DNA from: Flavobacterium faecale
GTDB lineage: Bacteria > Bacteroidota > Bacteroidia > Flavobacteriales > Flavobacteriaceae
Length of the DNA: 64,000 bases
Reading direction: 5' to 3'
Assembly: GCF_003076455.1 (NCBI RefSeq)
Contig: NZ_CP020918.1
Location: forward strand, 4,128,001 to 4,192,000
Below are positions 11,198 through 20,725 of the stretch, piece after piece; position 1 is the first letter of the stretch; each line of letters opens with the position of its first letter. The translations under genes and the position numbers were made by a program. Below the pieces are notes generated by a model. That model searched no databases. It had not been told where the DNA came from and worked only from the letters and a program-made list of their open reading frames with translations.

Positions 11198-11238
11198 ACA
11201 AACCCGTTACGTTTTCTTAACATAACGGGTTTGTTTAT
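11198..11238 (+). terminator. Terminator after clpC
   Basis: A 12-bp perfect stem (11198-11209 with 11223-11234, 13-nt loop) is followed by a T-rich stretch. It separates clpC from the protease-RimK fusion gene. Confidence 0.85.
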
Positions 11239-11328
11239 TTTAATCATTTTCACTTTGAATTACCGAAACAATAACTACTTTTACCCTCTACATACGCAGT
11301 AAAAAATTCAATACAAAATAACAATTAT

Positions 11329-12702
11329 ATGTCTCAAAACAAAGTCATACTCGGAAGCGAAGAATGGTGCTCCTTCCCAGAATTAGGAATTCCTACTATA
11401 AAAGCTAGAGTTGATTCTGGTGCTAAAACATCTGCACTACATGCGGTTAACATTGCTCCTTTTATTAAAAATGAAGCCAATTGGGTCAAATTTGACATTA
11501 ACCCAATCCAAAACAATCAAAAAACTGTAATTCATTGTGAAGCTCCACTGATTGATAAACGTATTGTTAAGAGTTCAAGCGGTTTTAGAGAACAACGCTA
11601 CGTTATTCAAACCACTCTAGAGATAGGTGGTGACAAATGGGAAATTGAAATGACTTTGACCAATCGTGATTCCATGGGATATCGCATGCTTTTGGGACGC
11701 GAGGCTATGAGCGGAAGAGTGTTGGTTGATCCAGAACAACAATACCTATTAGGCCAACCAACAGCTGAAAATTTAAAAGAGTTATATAAAAATTCTGAAA
11801 AAGCCACTACAGGATTACGTATTGGGGTTTTGGCAAGTAACCCAGAACTATACAGTAACAAACGTATCATGGAAGCCGGTGAAATGAGAGGACACGAAAT
11901 GCACTTTTTAAACATCAAAGAATGCTACATGAAACTCGATGCCGAAAAACCAGAAATACACTACCGTGGAGGTATTATATTAAATCAATTTGACGCCATT
12001 ATTCCAAGGATACGTCCTAGTGCTACTTTTTACGGATGTACATTAACACGTCAATTTGAAGCACTGAATGTGTATTGTTTGAACTCCTCGATGGCAATCA
12101 CACAGTCACGTGACAAATTGTATTCACTACAGTTACTATTGCATAGTGGTATTGGAATTCCAACAACAGGATTTGCAAATTCACCATTGGACACCAACGA
12201 CCTGATTAAAATGGTAGGCGGACCACCTTTGATTGTAAAATTATTGGAAGGTACACAAGGTAAAGGCGTAGTATTAGCTGAAACAAAAAAAGCGGCAGAA
12301 AGTGTTATTAATGCTTTCAAAAGTTTAAACGCAAATATACTTGTACAAGAATTTATCAAAGAAGCTAACGGAAAAGATTTACGTTTGTTTGTTATTGACG
12401 GAAAAGTTGTAGCAACTATACAAAGAGAAGCAATGCCAGGAGAATTCAGAGCCAATATTCACCTTGGAGGAACAGCATCTGTAATCAAAGCTACTACAGA
12501 AGAGAAGCGTATTGCAATTAAAGCCGCAAAAGCAATGGACCTAAAAGTTGCTGGAGTAGACATTATTCGTTCAGCTAAAGGGCCGTTATTATTAGAAGTA
12601 AACTCGTCTCCGGGTTTAGAAGGAATTGAAGGAGCTACAAACAAAGACATTGCGGGAGAAATGATTAAAGCTATTGAAAAAAACTTTATCAAGTCAAAAT
12701 AA
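11329..12702 (+). CDS. RimK-type ligase fused to protease-like domain
   Basis: A 457-residue two-domain protein. Residues about 5-140 form an aspartic-protease-like module of the RimB type, marked by [14 protein letters not shown] and by MLLGREAM. Residues about 160-457 form an ATP-grasp ligase of the RimK family ([15 protein letters not shown] for ATP binding, [37 protein letters not shown] with the metal-binding Glu and Asn). RimK enzymes add glutamate to protein C-termini such as ribosomal protein S6. In other genomes the protease-like domain is a separate neighbouring gene, so the fusion supports a functional link. The substrate here is not known. Confidence 0.85.
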   Translation: MSQNKVILGSEEWCSFPELGIPTIKARVDSGAKTSALHAVNIAPFIKNEANWVKFDINPIQNNQKTVIHCEAPLIDKRIVKSSSGFREQRYVIQTTLEIGGDKWEIEMTLTNRDSMGYRMLLGREAMSGRVLVDPEQQYLLGQPTAENLKELYKNSEKATTGLRIGVLASNPELYSNKRIMEAGEMRGHEMHFLNIKECYMKLDAEKPEIHYRGGIILNQFDAIIPRIRPSATFYGCTLTRQFEALNVYCLNSSMAITQSRDKLYSLQLLLHSGIGIPTTGFANSPLDTNDLIKMVGGPPLIVKLLEGTQGKGVVLAETKKAAESVINAFKSLNANILVQEFIKEANGKDLRLFVIDGKVVATIQREAMPGEFRANIHLGGTASVIKATTEEKRIAIKAAKAMDLKVAGVDIIRSAKGPLLLEVNSSPGLEGIEGATNKDIAGEMIKAIEKNFIKSK

Positions 12703-12723
12703 AAAATTTTATACCTTAAAGAA

Positions 12724-13233
12724 GTGAACCAATACCTTGATATTATTATTCGATCCGGTGCGGTTTACTTTTTTATGGTTATTGCACTTCGCCTTTTTGG
12801 CAAAAAAGAATTATCCCAGCTTAACACCTCCGATGTTATTCTGATACTTCTCATCAGTAATTCAGTTCAAAATGCAATGGTTGGCAACAATACCAGCTTA
12901 TTGGGCGGACTATTAGCAGCAGCTGTACTATTCTTGATCAACTTTATTCTAAAGAAGCTGATGTTTCATTACAAAGACTTTAGTACTTTATTGCAGCAAA
13001 AACCCGAGATTTTAATACATGATGGAACTTTAGATTTCAAAATCCTTAGCCGTTTAAATATTACTTCAGACGAATTAAGAGAAGCAATGCGAGAACATGG
13101 TATAGAATATTTTAGTCAAGTAAAATTAGCTATGTTAGAGGTCGATGGTAATATTAGCATCATATCGGGGGATAAGAATCTAAAACAAACGCACTACAAA
13201 AGAGTGAAAAAACTTAAAAAAACAGTTTCATAA
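12724..13233 (+). CDS. DUF421 membrane protein (YetF-like)
   Basis: A 169-residue protein with three predicted membrane segments in the first ~80 residues, followed by a small cytoplasmic alpha/beta domain (KPEILIHDGTLDFKILSRLNIT and the ELREAMREHGI segment). This is the DUF421/YetF architecture; some relatives in spore-formers act in germination, but the general function is not settled. The start is GTG at 12724, just 21 nt after the RimK fusion, so the two probably share a transcript. A bidirectional terminator follows. Confidence 0.8.
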   Translation: MNQYLDIIIRSGAVYFFMVIALRLFGKKELSQLNTSDVILILLISNSVQNAMVGNNTSLLGGLLAAAVLFLINFILKKLMFHYKDFSTLLQQKPEILIHDGTLDFKILSRLNITSDELREAMREHGIEYFSQVKLAMLEVDGNISIISGDKNLKQTHYKRVKKLKKTVS

Positions 13234-13251
13234 AAAAATTAATCATACAAA

Positions 13252-13285
13252 AAAACCCATCCTATTTTGAAATAGGATGGGTTTT
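13252..13285. terminator. Bidirectional terminator
   Basis: An 11-bp perfect stem (13256-13266 with 13271-13281, loop TTGA) is bounded by four A and four T. It lies between the converging DUF421 gene and the phosphate transporter gene and can serve both. Confidence 0.9.
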
Positions 13286-13307
13286 GTATTTAAAAGCATT
13301 TGTACTA

Positions 13308-14648
13308 TTAGATAAATATATTAAGTATATAGTAGACAATTGCAGCTAACAATGCCGAGATCGGAATTGTTAAAACCCATGCCCATAATAAACTCACTGT
13401 TACTCCCCAACGTACTGCAGAAACTCTCTTTGTCATTCCAACACCGATAATAGATCCTGTGATGGTATGCGTAGTACTTACTGGAATTTTTAAATGCTCA
13501 GTAAAATATAAGGTTAAAGCACCGGCTGTTTCAGCAGCAACTCCTTCAAATGAGGTTACTTTGGTAATTTTAGACCCCATTGTTTTTACAATTTTCCATC
13601 CACCACTTAATGTTCCTGCTGCAATAGCACTATAACAAGCTAACGGAATCCAAGCTGGCATTCTAAAGGCTCCACCTTCAGACGGTAATACAACATCCAA
13701 CCAAGAATCCATATGTATACCTGGATTAGCATTGATATATACTGCAACAGCAGCTGCAATAATACCCATTACTTTTTGAGAATCGTTACCACCATGTCCT
13801 AAACTGAAGGCAGCAGAAGAAAGTAATTGCATTTTCTTCAAAGCAGCATCTGCTTGATGCAGATTTAAGCTACTGAATATCAAACAGAAACAACTTACTG
13901 TTAATATAATGAAAGCAACCAAGAACCATTTGATATTATGTGGTTCAAACGCAACACTCCAAAATACAGAAGTAGCGAATCGAGGCGCTTTACCATCTTT
14001 TATAATCTCCTCATAAGGGATCATTTGCACCCATACAAACCAAATCGTCGCGATCATTAAAGCGATAGTAAACAATTTTGGATAGATACTTTTTCGAGAA
14101 GCATTAAGCAACCAAATAGAAATTAAATAAGAAGCGATAGCTCCCATAAGCGGTGCTAAAACAATAAAAGCAATAATGATAAGAACCCCAGAAGGCACTC
14201 CTCCATCTTTACCTGCTTTGTACCAACTTACAATCTCGTACCAGTAGTGAGTTGCTCCATCTGCTCCTAAGTATCCTGCAAATCCGTGCTGAGCGATAGA
14301 ATGCGCCAAAGCCGCACCTGCAAAACCACCAATCAAGGTATGCGAAGAACTCGAAGGAATACCGAGCCACCAGGTTAGTAAATTCCAACATATTGCTGCA
14401 ATAACTCCCGCAAGAATTACAACAAGCGTAATCTCCATCGAATTTGCTGTCTTGGCAACGGTATCAGCTACACCAAAACCAAAAACCCAATAAGCTAGAA
14501 AGTTAAAAAAGGCTGCCCATAGAACAGCTTGAAAAGGCGTCAAAACTTTTGTAGCAACAACGGTTGCGATTGCATTTGCAGCATCGTGAAAACCGTTGAT
14601 GTAATCAAAAATTAAGGATAATACTATAATAACTATAAGTAACGTCAT
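13308..14648 (-). CDS. PiT-family inorganic phosphate transporter
   Basis: A 446-residue inner-membrane permease that takes up phosphate by cation symport. Both PiT signature repeats are present: N-terminal GFHDAANAIATVVATKVLTP and C-terminal GHGGNDSQKVMG with PVSTTHTITGSIIGVG near the end. About ten to twelve hydrophobic helices are spread over the length. It lies 34 nt downstream of a DUF47 gene on the same strand, the usual pairing of Pit transporters with their PhoU-like partner. Confidence 0.93.
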   Translation of the reverse strand: MTLLIVIIVLSLIFDYINGFHDAANAIATVVATKVLTPFQAVLWAAFFNFLAYWVFGFGVADTVAKTANSMEITLVVILAGVIAAICWNLLTWWLGIPSSSSHTLIGGFAGAALAHSIAQHGFAGYLGADGATHYWYEIVSWYKAGKDGGVPSGVLIIIAFIVLAPLMGAIASYLISIWLLNASRKSIYPKLFTIALMIATIWFVWVQMIPYEEIIKDGKAPRFATSVFWSVAFEPHNIKWFLVAFIILTVSCFCLIFSSLNLHQADAALKKMQLLSSAAFSLGHGGNDSQKVMGIIAAAVAVYINANPGIHMDSWLDVVLPSEGGAFRMPAWIPLACYSAIAAGTLSGGWKIVKTMGSKITKVTSFEGVAAETAGALTLYFTEHLKIPVSTTHTITGSIIGVGMTKRVSAVRWGVTVSLLWAWVLTIPISALLAAIVYYILNIFI

Positions 14649-14682
14649 AAACTTTGAACTTCAGAATGAAATTAAATTGAAT

Positions 14683-15327
14683 TTAAGAATGCTTAACAGA
14701 GATTGACTCCAATACACTAGCTACACTCTTACACTTATCTGTTGCTGTTTCCAAAACAGATAATACTTCTTTGTATTTAATGATGTTTTTGGCATCTGTT
14801 TCATTTTCGAAAATTTCAAAAACAGCTTTGTTATAAACGTTATCTGATTTATTTTCTAATTTGCTAATTCTAGCACATGCTTCAGCAATACTTTTTAGAT
14901 TCTTTAAATCCTTCAATTCTTTTACTGCAGCATCGATATGCTGACATGCTTCAAGATTGATTTCAGTTAATTTTCTGATTGATTTTGTGATTTTATCAAC
15001 TTGATACAAACGCATAATGCTTGATGCACCGTGCAATTTATCTGCTACGTTATCTATCGACGTAATTAATGAGTGAATATCTTCTCTGTCAAAAGGAGTA
15101 ATAAAGTTTCTGCTCAATTCTAGATTTGTTTGACGAGTAATGTCCTCACCTCTTTGCTCTAAAACATCTATTTTTTGAAAAAGTGCTTCTCTTTCTTTCA
15201 ATGGTAGATTAACTGCCTCATGTAAATCAGAAGCCAATTCAATTAAATTGCTTGATGCCTCTTCAAAAAGTGGAAAAAACTTTTTGTCTTTCGGAACTAA
15301 AAACTGAAAAATACTATTTAATGACAT
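14683..15327 (-). CDS. DUF47 PhoU-like phosphate transport regulator
   Basis: A 214-residue all-helical protein with the PhoU-like layout of the DUF47 family (LVPKDKKFFPLFEEA near the N-terminus, then FDREDIHSLITSIDNVADKLHGA and KCKSVASVLESISVKHS at the end). Family members modulate the adjacent PiT permease and bind metal clusters through E/D-rich helices. It is the first gene of the two-gene pit operon; a -7 element on the minus strand lies 29 nt upstream of its ATG. Confidence 0.88.
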   Translation of the reverse strand: MSLNSIFQFLVPKDKKFFPLFEEASSNLIELASDLHEAVNLPLKEREALFQKIDVLEQRGEDITRQTNLELSRNFITPFDREDIHSLITSIDNVADKLHGASSIMRLYQVDKITKSIRKLTEINLEACQHIDAAVKELKDLKNLKSIAEACARISKLENKSDNVYNKAVFEIFENETDAKNIIKYKEVLSVLETATDKCKSVASVLESISVKHS

Positions 15328-15356
15328 TTTTTATCTAAGATTAATTATTTTGTGGG

Positions 15357-15364
15357 CAAATTTA
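15357..15364 (-). promoter_or_regulatory. -7 element for the DUF47-pit operon
   Basis: On the minus strand the octamer TAAATTTG matches the Bacteroidota TAnnTTTG consensus and lies 29 nt before the DUF47 start codon. Confidence 0.6.
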
Positions 15365-15468
15365 AATTAATTTTCACACCCTTTCACAGCCGAAACATTA
15401 AATTCATATTAACTTAACCTTATGATTACATTATAAACATTTAGCAAAAAAAAGAATTGAAGACCATA

Positions 15469-15495
15469 TTGTTTTCAAAAAAATACGTACTTTTG
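15469..15495 (+). promoter_or_regulatory. Promoter of the threonine operon leader
   Basis: TTG at 15469-15471 and TACTTTTG (TAnnTTTG) at 15488-15495 are separated by 16 nt. The start of transcription would fall near 15499, only about eight nt before the leader ATG, so the leader message would be nearly leaderless. Confidence 0.55.
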
Positions 15496-15506
15496 GTCTT
15501 ATCGTT

Positions 15507-15605
15507 ATGAGAACTACTAGAAATCAACATACTTCATTATTAACAACTTCACCTGAAGTTGTGATTTCTGCTACATTTACAACAACCACCACCCCTTTGG
15601 GGTAA
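15507..15605 (+). CDS. Threonine operon leader peptide
   Basis: A 32-codon reading frame just upstream of thrA. Eleven of its residues are Thr, including a run of five (ACA ACA ACC ACC ACC) at codons 25-29, followed by Pro-Leu-Gly and the stop. Thr-rich leader peptides of this kind act as sensors of charged tRNA-Thr in attenuation of threonine operons (established for E. coli thrL). Two inverted repeats lie inside the frame: a 9-bp stem at 15543-15551/15554-15562 and ACCCC-TTT-GGGGT at 15591-15603 that overlaps the last Thr codons and the stop. A function in attenuation is inferred; homology to E. coli ThrL is not claimed. Confidence 0.72.
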   Translation: MRTTRNQHTSLLTTSPEVVISATFTTTTTPLG

Positions 15606-15692
15606 ACTTTTCACATATAATCTTATATTTGCATTTTCCTTACTTTTTTTTCAGGAAAGTCTTGGACGTATAAAACATAATACCCTTTTTTT
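15591..15692 (+). promoter_or_regulatory. Putative attenuator region before thrA
   Basis: GGGTA at 15600-15604, which includes the leader stop, could pair with TACCC directly before eight T at 15685-15692. A 6-bp stem (15635-15640/15653-15658) could close inside this loop. Ribosomes stalled on the Thr run would cover GGGTA and prevent the outer helix, giving read-through when threonine is short. The outer helix is only 5 bp with a long loop, so the model is weak. A -7-like TATATTTG also occurs at 15624-15631 and could be an internal promoter instead. Confidence 0.35.
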
Positions 15693-15708
15693 TAATAAAA
15701 CAAACAGA

Positions 15709-18159
15709 ATGAAAGTATTAAAATTCGGCGGAACTTCCGTTGCCAATGCTCAAAATATAAAACTAGTTTTAGATATCGTTGCCAACAAAGCCAACCAAGA
15801 TAAATTAGTTGTAGTAGTCTCTGCCCTTAGTAAAGTAACTGATCTTTTACATTTGGCAGCGACCAAAGCAGCAGCTACTGACGAAAGCTATAAAGAAATC
15901 ATTGCCGAAATAGAAAAAGCCCATTTAGATACGTTAAAACAACTTATCCCTGTTGGAGAGCAAAGTGGTTTATTGAGTCATATAAAAAGGATTATCAATC
16001 ACCTTGAAACTTTGCTTGACGGTTGCTTCTTATTAGGTGAATTATCTGCAAGAACCTTAGACACTATTCTTAGTTTTGGTGAATTACTTTCTTCCTATAT
16101 CATAGCCGAGGCTTTAAAACAAAATTTAAAAAACAGCGGTTACAAAGACAGTCGTGAAGTAATCAAAACAAATAGCAACTTTGGTAGAGCAAATGTAAAT
16201 TTTGAAATCACCAACTTGCTACTTAAAACGTTTTTTGATGCCAATGAAAATCAAGTTGTTGTAATGCCTGGATTCATTTCGTCATCAACAGAAGGAATTA
16301 GCACTACATTAGGTCGTGGAGGATCTGATTATACTGCAGCCATTGTTGCCGCGGCTCTTCATGCAGATGACTTAGAAATATGGACTGATGTAAATGGAAT
16401 GTTTACTTCAAATCCAAAAATTGTAAAGCAAGCTCAACCAATTGCTACAATATCCTATCAGGAAGCGATGGAATTGTCTCATTTTGGTGCCAAAGTATTG
16501 TACCCACCGACTATTCAGCCGGTATTGAGACAAAACATACCTATATATATTAAAAACACTTTTGCTCCAGAGGCAGAAGGAACTTTTATATCCAATAATC
16601 CATTGCCAAGTGCCAATCCTGTGAAAGGAATTAGTCATATTGGCGGGATTACATTAATTACATTGGAAGGACCTGGAATGATTGGAGTATCTGGTTCTTC
16701 AAAACGCTTGTTTGAGGTATTGTCTCAATCGCAAATCAATGTAATTTTCATCACACAAGCTTCATCAGAGCATTCGATCTGTATTGGAATTATGAATGAG
16801 GATGCAGACCAAGCAGAAAGTGCGATTAATAAAGCATTTGAAATCGAAATTGTTCAAAATAGAGTTGATCCTTGTATTGTTGAAAAAAACTTGTGCATCA
16901 TTGCGCTCGTGGGCGAAAGCATGAAAAATCACCAAGGATTGAGTGGAAAAATGTTTAGCACATTAGGAAAAAATAACGTGAACATTCGCGCTATTGCTCA
17001 AGGTGCTTCAGAGAGAAACATTTCGGTAGTAATTAACGAAAGAGATGTGAAAAAAGCGTTAAACACTTTGCATGAACGTTTCTTTGAAGACAACACCAAA
17101 CAATTGAACCTATTTGTGATGGGAGTTGGTAATGTTGGTGAAATCTTCATTTCTCAAATTGCACAGCAAAAGAAGTTTTTGAAAGAAAACCTAAAAATCA
17201 ATTTGCGCGTTATTGCTGTTTCTAATTCGAGAAAAATGCATTTTGACGAAGACGGAATCGATCTTAAAAAATGGAAAGAAGCACTGGACGAAAAAGGAGT
17301 ACCTGCAGATCAAGAAACATTTGTATCGAATGTAAAAGAGCTAAATTTACGTAACAGTATTTTTGTAGACATTACAGCAAATGAAGGAGTATCTAAGTTG
17401 TATGAAAAGTTCTTAAAACAAAGTGTAGGAGTTGTGACTTGTAACAAAATTGCATGTGCCTCTGAATACAGCAATTATATTCATTTGAAGAATTTGTCTC
17501 GTCAATACAATGCTCCATTTTTGTTTGAAACAAATGTTGGTGCCGGATTACCAATTATAGATACAGTAAAAAACTTAATCGCATCTGGTGATAAAGTAAA
17601 CAAAATACAAGCAGTCCTTTCGGGAAGTTTAAACTTCATCTTTAATAATTTCGACGAAAAAAATTCTTTTCACGATGTTGTTAAAGAAGCCGGCATACAA
17701 GGATTTACAGAACCTGACCCTACAATTGATTTGAGCGGTGTTGATGTAGCTAGAAAAATATTGATTCTTATTCGCGAAAGCGGAAATAAAATGGATATCG
17801 AAGAAATTGCAAACGAGTCGTTTATGCCAGCAGCTTGTTTGGAAACAACGTCAAACGAAGCCTTTTTTGCGTCACTTATCGAACATGCCCCTCACTTTGA
17901 TGCTATCTATCAAGAAGCATTGAGTAAGGATTCACGATTGAAGTATGTGGCTCAATTTGAAAACGGAAAAGCTAGTGTAGGATTGCAATTCATACCCAAA
18001 GACCATCCTTTTTACAACTTAGAAGGAAAAGACAATATCGTTCTATTTTATACGGATCGTTATGTTGACCAACCATTATTGATAAAAGGTGCTGGTGCAG
18101 GAGCAGCAGTAACGGCATCAGGTATTTTTGCAGATGTGATTCGAATTGGTAATGTTTAA
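15709..18159 (+). CDS. thrA: Bifunctional aspartokinase / homoserine dehydrogenase
   Basis: An 816-residue fusion catalysing the first and third steps from aspartate to threonine. The N-terminal kinase (about 1-290) begins KFGGTSVANAQN and has TLGRGGSDYTA. A pair of ACT regulatory domains (about 300-460) contains GMIGVSGSSKRLF and GLSGKMFSTLGKNNVNIRA. The dehydrogenase (about 465-816) starts with the NAD-binding VMGVGNVGEIF and has VTCNKIACAS and GFTEPDPTIDLSGVDVARK. It is the first structural gene of thrABC and follows the Thr-rich leader. Confidence 0.96.
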   Translation: MKVLKFGGTSVANAQNIKLVLDIVANKANQDKLVVVVSALSKVTDLLHLAATKAAATDESYKEIIAEIEKAHLDTLKQLIPVGEQSGLLSHIKRIINHLETLLDGCFLLGELSARTLDTILSFGELLSSYIIAEALKQNLKNSGYKDSREVIKTNSNFGRANVNFEITNLLLKTFFDANENQVVVMPGFISSSTEGISTTLGRGGSDYTAAIVAAALHADDLEIWTDVNGMFTSNPKIVKQAQPIATISYQEAMELSHFGAKVLYPPTIQPVLRQNIPIYIKNTFAPEAEGTFISNNPLPSANPVKGISHIGGITLITLEGPGMIGVSGSSKRLFEVLSQSQINVIFITQASSEHSICIGIMNEDADQAESAINKAFEIEIVQNRVDPCIVEKNLCIIALVGESMKNHQGLSGKMFSTLGKNNVNIRAIAQGASERNISVVINERDVKKALNTLHERFFEDNTKQLNLFVMGVGNVGEIFISQIAQQKKFLKENLKINLRVIAVSNSRKMHFDEDGIDLKKWKEALDEKGVPADQETFVSNVKELNLRNSIFVDITANEGVSKLYEKFLKQSVGVVTCNKIACASEYSNYIHLKNLSRQYNAPFLFETNVGAGLPIIDTVKNLIASGDKVNKIQAVLSGSLNFIFNNFDEKNSFHDVVKEAGIQGFTEPDPTIDLSGVDVARKILILIRESGNKMDIEEIANESFMPAACLETTSNEAFFASLIEHAPHFDAIYQEALSKDSRLKYVAQFENGKASVGLQFIPKDHPFYNLEGKDNIVLFYTDRYVDQPLLIKGAGAGAAVTASGIFADVIRIGNV

Positions 18160-18192
18160 CCCCTAGCCTCTATTGGGAAAATATACAAGTTG

Positions 18193-18248
18193 CTAAGATT
18201 CTAAGTCCCTAAGTTTTTTTTAGAAACTTTAGAAAATTAGAATCTTAG
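18193..18248. repeat. Intergenic inverted repeat, thrA-thrB
   Basis: CTAAGATTCTAA (18193-18204) and its exact complement TTAGAATCTTAG (18237-18248) flank a T-rich centre, giving a 12-bp stem with a 32-nt loop. The surroundings are built of the same CTAAG/CTTAG words, a style of intergenic element I have seen in flavobacteria. It could mature, stabilise or partly terminate the thr message. Confidence 0.6.
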
Positions 18249-18280
18249 GAACTATAAAAGCACTTAGAAACTACACAAAA

Positions 18281-19201
18281 ATGAATGAAATAAAAGTTTT
18301 TTGTCCCGCAACAATTGCTAATCTATCGTGTGGATTTGATGTTTTAGGTTTATGCCTAGACAATGTTGGAGACGAAATGATTATTCGAAAAACAACTGAA
18401 AAAGGGGTTAAAATCGTAAAAATCGAAGGAGCAAATTTACCTTTAGAAACGGAGAAAAACGTAGCTGGAGTAGCTTTGCTTGCGATGCTTGAAGAAGTAG
18501 AAGCAGAATTTGGTTTTGAAATCGAAATATACAAAAATATCAAAGCAGGAAGTGGTATTGGAAGCAGTGCAGCAAGTTCTGCGGGAGCTGTTTTTGGTGC
18601 CAATGAACTATTGGGACAACCTTTCAGCCGAAAAGAATTGGTGAAATTTGCCATGCAAGGAGAAAAGCTAGCCTCGGGCAATGCTCATGCAGATAACGTA
18701 GCTCCTGCCCTTTTGGGTGGATTTACGCTTGTACGCAGCTCAACTCCTCTAGATATTATCAAGATCGAAAGTCCGTCCTTATTATATGCAACGGTGATAC
18801 ACCCACAAATCGAATTGAAAACGTCTGATGCGCGTTCGGTCTTGAAGCAAACCGTTTCGCTAAAAAGTGCTATTACCCAATGGGGAAATGTTGGTGGATT
18901 GATCGCAGGCTTGTACACACAGGACTATGAACTTATCGGTCGCTCATTGCACGATGAAATCGTAGAGCCTTTGCGCTCTGTTTTGATTCCGGGTTTTGAT
19001 TTAGTGAAGCAAGCCGCATACGAACAAGGTGCTTTGGGATCTGGAATATCAGGTTCTGGACCCTCTATATTTGCTTTGAGCAAAGGAGCAGAAACAGCCG
19101 AAAAAGTAGCGAAAGCAATGTGTGCTGTGTATGATAGCATCAATTTGCCATATGAAATTCACGTTTGTAAAGTGAATGATGAAGGAATGAGAGTAATTTA
19201 A
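18281..19201 (+). CDS. thrB: Homoserine kinase
   Basis: A 306-residue GHMP-family kinase that phosphorylates homoserine with ATP, the fourth step to threonine. The glycine-serine ATP loop GSGIGSSAASSAGAV is at about residues 90-104, and the C-terminal GHMP motif reads GSGISGSGPSIFAL. Placement between thrA and thrC confirms the role. It is separated from thrA by a 121-nt gap that holds an inverted repeat and from thrC by a 78-nt gap with a similar element. Confidence 0.95.
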   Translation: MNEIKVFCPATIANLSCGFDVLGLCLDNVGDEMIIRKTTEKGVKIVKIEGANLPLETEKNVAGVALLAMLEEVEAEFGFEIEIYKNIKAGSGIGSSAASSAGAVFGANELLGQPFSRKELVKFAMQGEKLASGNAHADNVAPALLGGFTLVRSSTPLDIIKIESPSLLYATVIHPQIELKTSDARSVLKQTVSLKSAITQWGNVGGLIAGLYTQDYELIGRSLHDEIVEPLRSVLIPGFDLVKQAAYEQGALGSGISGSGPSIFALSKGAETAEKVAKAMCAVYDSINLPYEIHVCKVNDEGMRVI

Positions 19202-19218
19202 AAAAATTAAGGAATTAC

Positions 19219-19272
19219 GATTTGGGATTTTAGATTTTCTAAATCCTAAATCACAATTTCTAAATCCTAAAT
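19219..19272. repeat. Intergenic repeat, thrB-thrC
   Basis: GATTTGGGATTT (19219-19230) pairs with AAATCCTAAATC (19241-19252) with one G-T wobble, and AAATCCTAAAT recurs at 19262-19272. It is a small hairpin plus direct-repeat element, similar in style to the one before thrB but of different sequence. Confidence 0.55.
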
Positions 19273-19279
19273 AATAAAG

Positions 19280-20572
19280 ATGAAGTATTACAGTTTAAAC
19301 CATAATGCCCCAAATGTTTCTTTTGAAGAGGCAGTAATTCAAGGATTGGCATCAGATAGAGGTTTGTATTTTCCAGAAAATATCAGTCCTTTACCAGCAT
19401 CCTTTTTTGATACTATAGAAAATCTAAGCAATGAAGACATTGCATTTGCTGCGATCCAACAATTTGTAGGGGATGAAATTCCGACAGAAAAACTAAAAGA
19501 AATCATCGCTGAAACATTGTGTTTTGATTTCCCGGTAGTTCCTGTTGAGAACGGAATTTATTCTTTGGAGTTATTCCATGGTCCAACAATGGCGTTTAAA
19601 GATGTTGGAGCACGCTTCATGTCGCGTTGTTTAGGCTACTTTAACAGAGATAAAAAAGACAGCAAAAATACGGTGCTTGTCGCTACATCTGGAGACACAG
19701 GTGGCGCAGTTGCAAGCGGATTCTTAGCCGTACAAGGTGTAGAAGTAATCATTCTTTACCCTTCTGGAAAAGTTAGTGATATTCAAGAAAAGCAGTTGAC
19801 GACTCTAGGACAAAATATCAAAGCGCTCGAAGTTGATGGTGTTTTTGACGATTGTCAGGATATGGTTAAGAAAGCATTTTTGGACCAAGATTTAAAACAC
19901 AAAGGATTAACATCTGCCAATTCGATCAATATTGCCCGTTGGTTACCACAAATGTTTTATTTTTTCTTTGCTTATAAAGCTCTGAAAAGCCAAAACAAAA
20001 AATTAGTTTTCTCTTGTCCTAGTGGTAATTTTGGAAATATCTGTGCTGGTATCATTGCTAAGAAAATGGGATTACCAATTCATCATTTTGTAGCTTCGAC
20101 CAATGTAAATGATACCGTTCCTAGATTTTTGGTAGATGGAGAATACGATCCTAATCCTTCGATTGCAACCATCTCGAATGCGATGGATGTTGGAAACCCG
20201 AGTAACTTTATTCGAATTCAGGAAATGTACCAAAATGATTTGGCACAATTCAAGAAAGATTTCTCATCGTATAGTTTTTCTGATGCTGAAACAACGGTTG
20301 CAATGCAGCACATCTATAAAAACAACGGCTATATCGCAGAACCGCATGGTGCTGTTGGCTACTTAGGTTTGAAAAAAGAATTGGAAAAGCAAGACGAAAA
20401 TACGATCGGAATATTTTTGGAAACAGCACATCCTATCAAATTTTTGGATGTTGTAGAACCAGCTTTGGGTGTAACTTTACCTATTCCTCCACAAATTCAA
20501 GCAGTTATGCACGATGAAAAAGTAAGCACCAAAATCAAAACATACGAAGAATTAAAAGCCTTTTTAGATTAA
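19280..20572 (+). CDS. thrC: Threonine synthase
   Basis: A 430-residue PLP enzyme that converts O-phosphohomoserine to threonine, the last step of the pathway. The Schiff-base Lys is K107 in TMAFKDVGARF, and the phosphate-binding loop is VATSGDTGGAVASGF. The N-terminus (MKYYSLNHNAPNVSFEEAVIQGL) is that of the longer ThrC subclass. It ends the thrABC operon; a hairpin terminator follows 18 nt after the stop. Confidence 0.96.
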   Translation: MKYYSLNHNAPNVSFEEAVIQGLASDRGLYFPENISPLPASFFDTIENLSNEDIAFAAIQQFVGDEIPTEKLKEIIAETLCFDFPVVPVENGIYSLELFHGPTMAFKDVGARFMSRCLGYFNRDKKDSKNTVLVATSGDTGGAVASGFLAVQGVEVIILYPSGKVSDIQEKQLTTLGQNIKALEVDGVFDDCQDMVKKAFLDQDLKHKGLTSANSINIARWLPQMFYFFFAYKALKSQNKKLVFSCPSGNFGNICAGIIAKKMGLPIHHFVASTNVNDTVPRFLVDGEYDPNPSIATISNAMDVGNPSNFIRIQEMYQNDLAQFKKDFSSYSFSDAETTVAMQHIYKNNGYIAEPHGAVGYLGLKKELEKQDENTIGIFLETAHPIKFLDVVEPALGVTLPIPPQIQAVMHDEKVSTKIKTYEELKAFLD

Positions 20573-20590
20573 TATCTCTTCTCAATTAGT

Positions 20591-20631
20591 AAATCGACTA
20601 CCTCTATCTTTGAAGCGTAGTCGGTTTTTAT
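20591..20631 (+). terminator. Terminator after thrC
   Basis: An 11-bp stem (20591-20601 with 20617-20627, one T-G wobble) with a 15-nt loop runs into a T stretch. Confidence 0.82.
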
Positions 20632-20725
20632 TTTAAACCTTATTGATTCTTTAACGTCTAAACTGTAGAAATACTTTATTTTAGCCTAAACTTTTATAAT
20701 TCTGAGACAAATCTCTTACATAACA

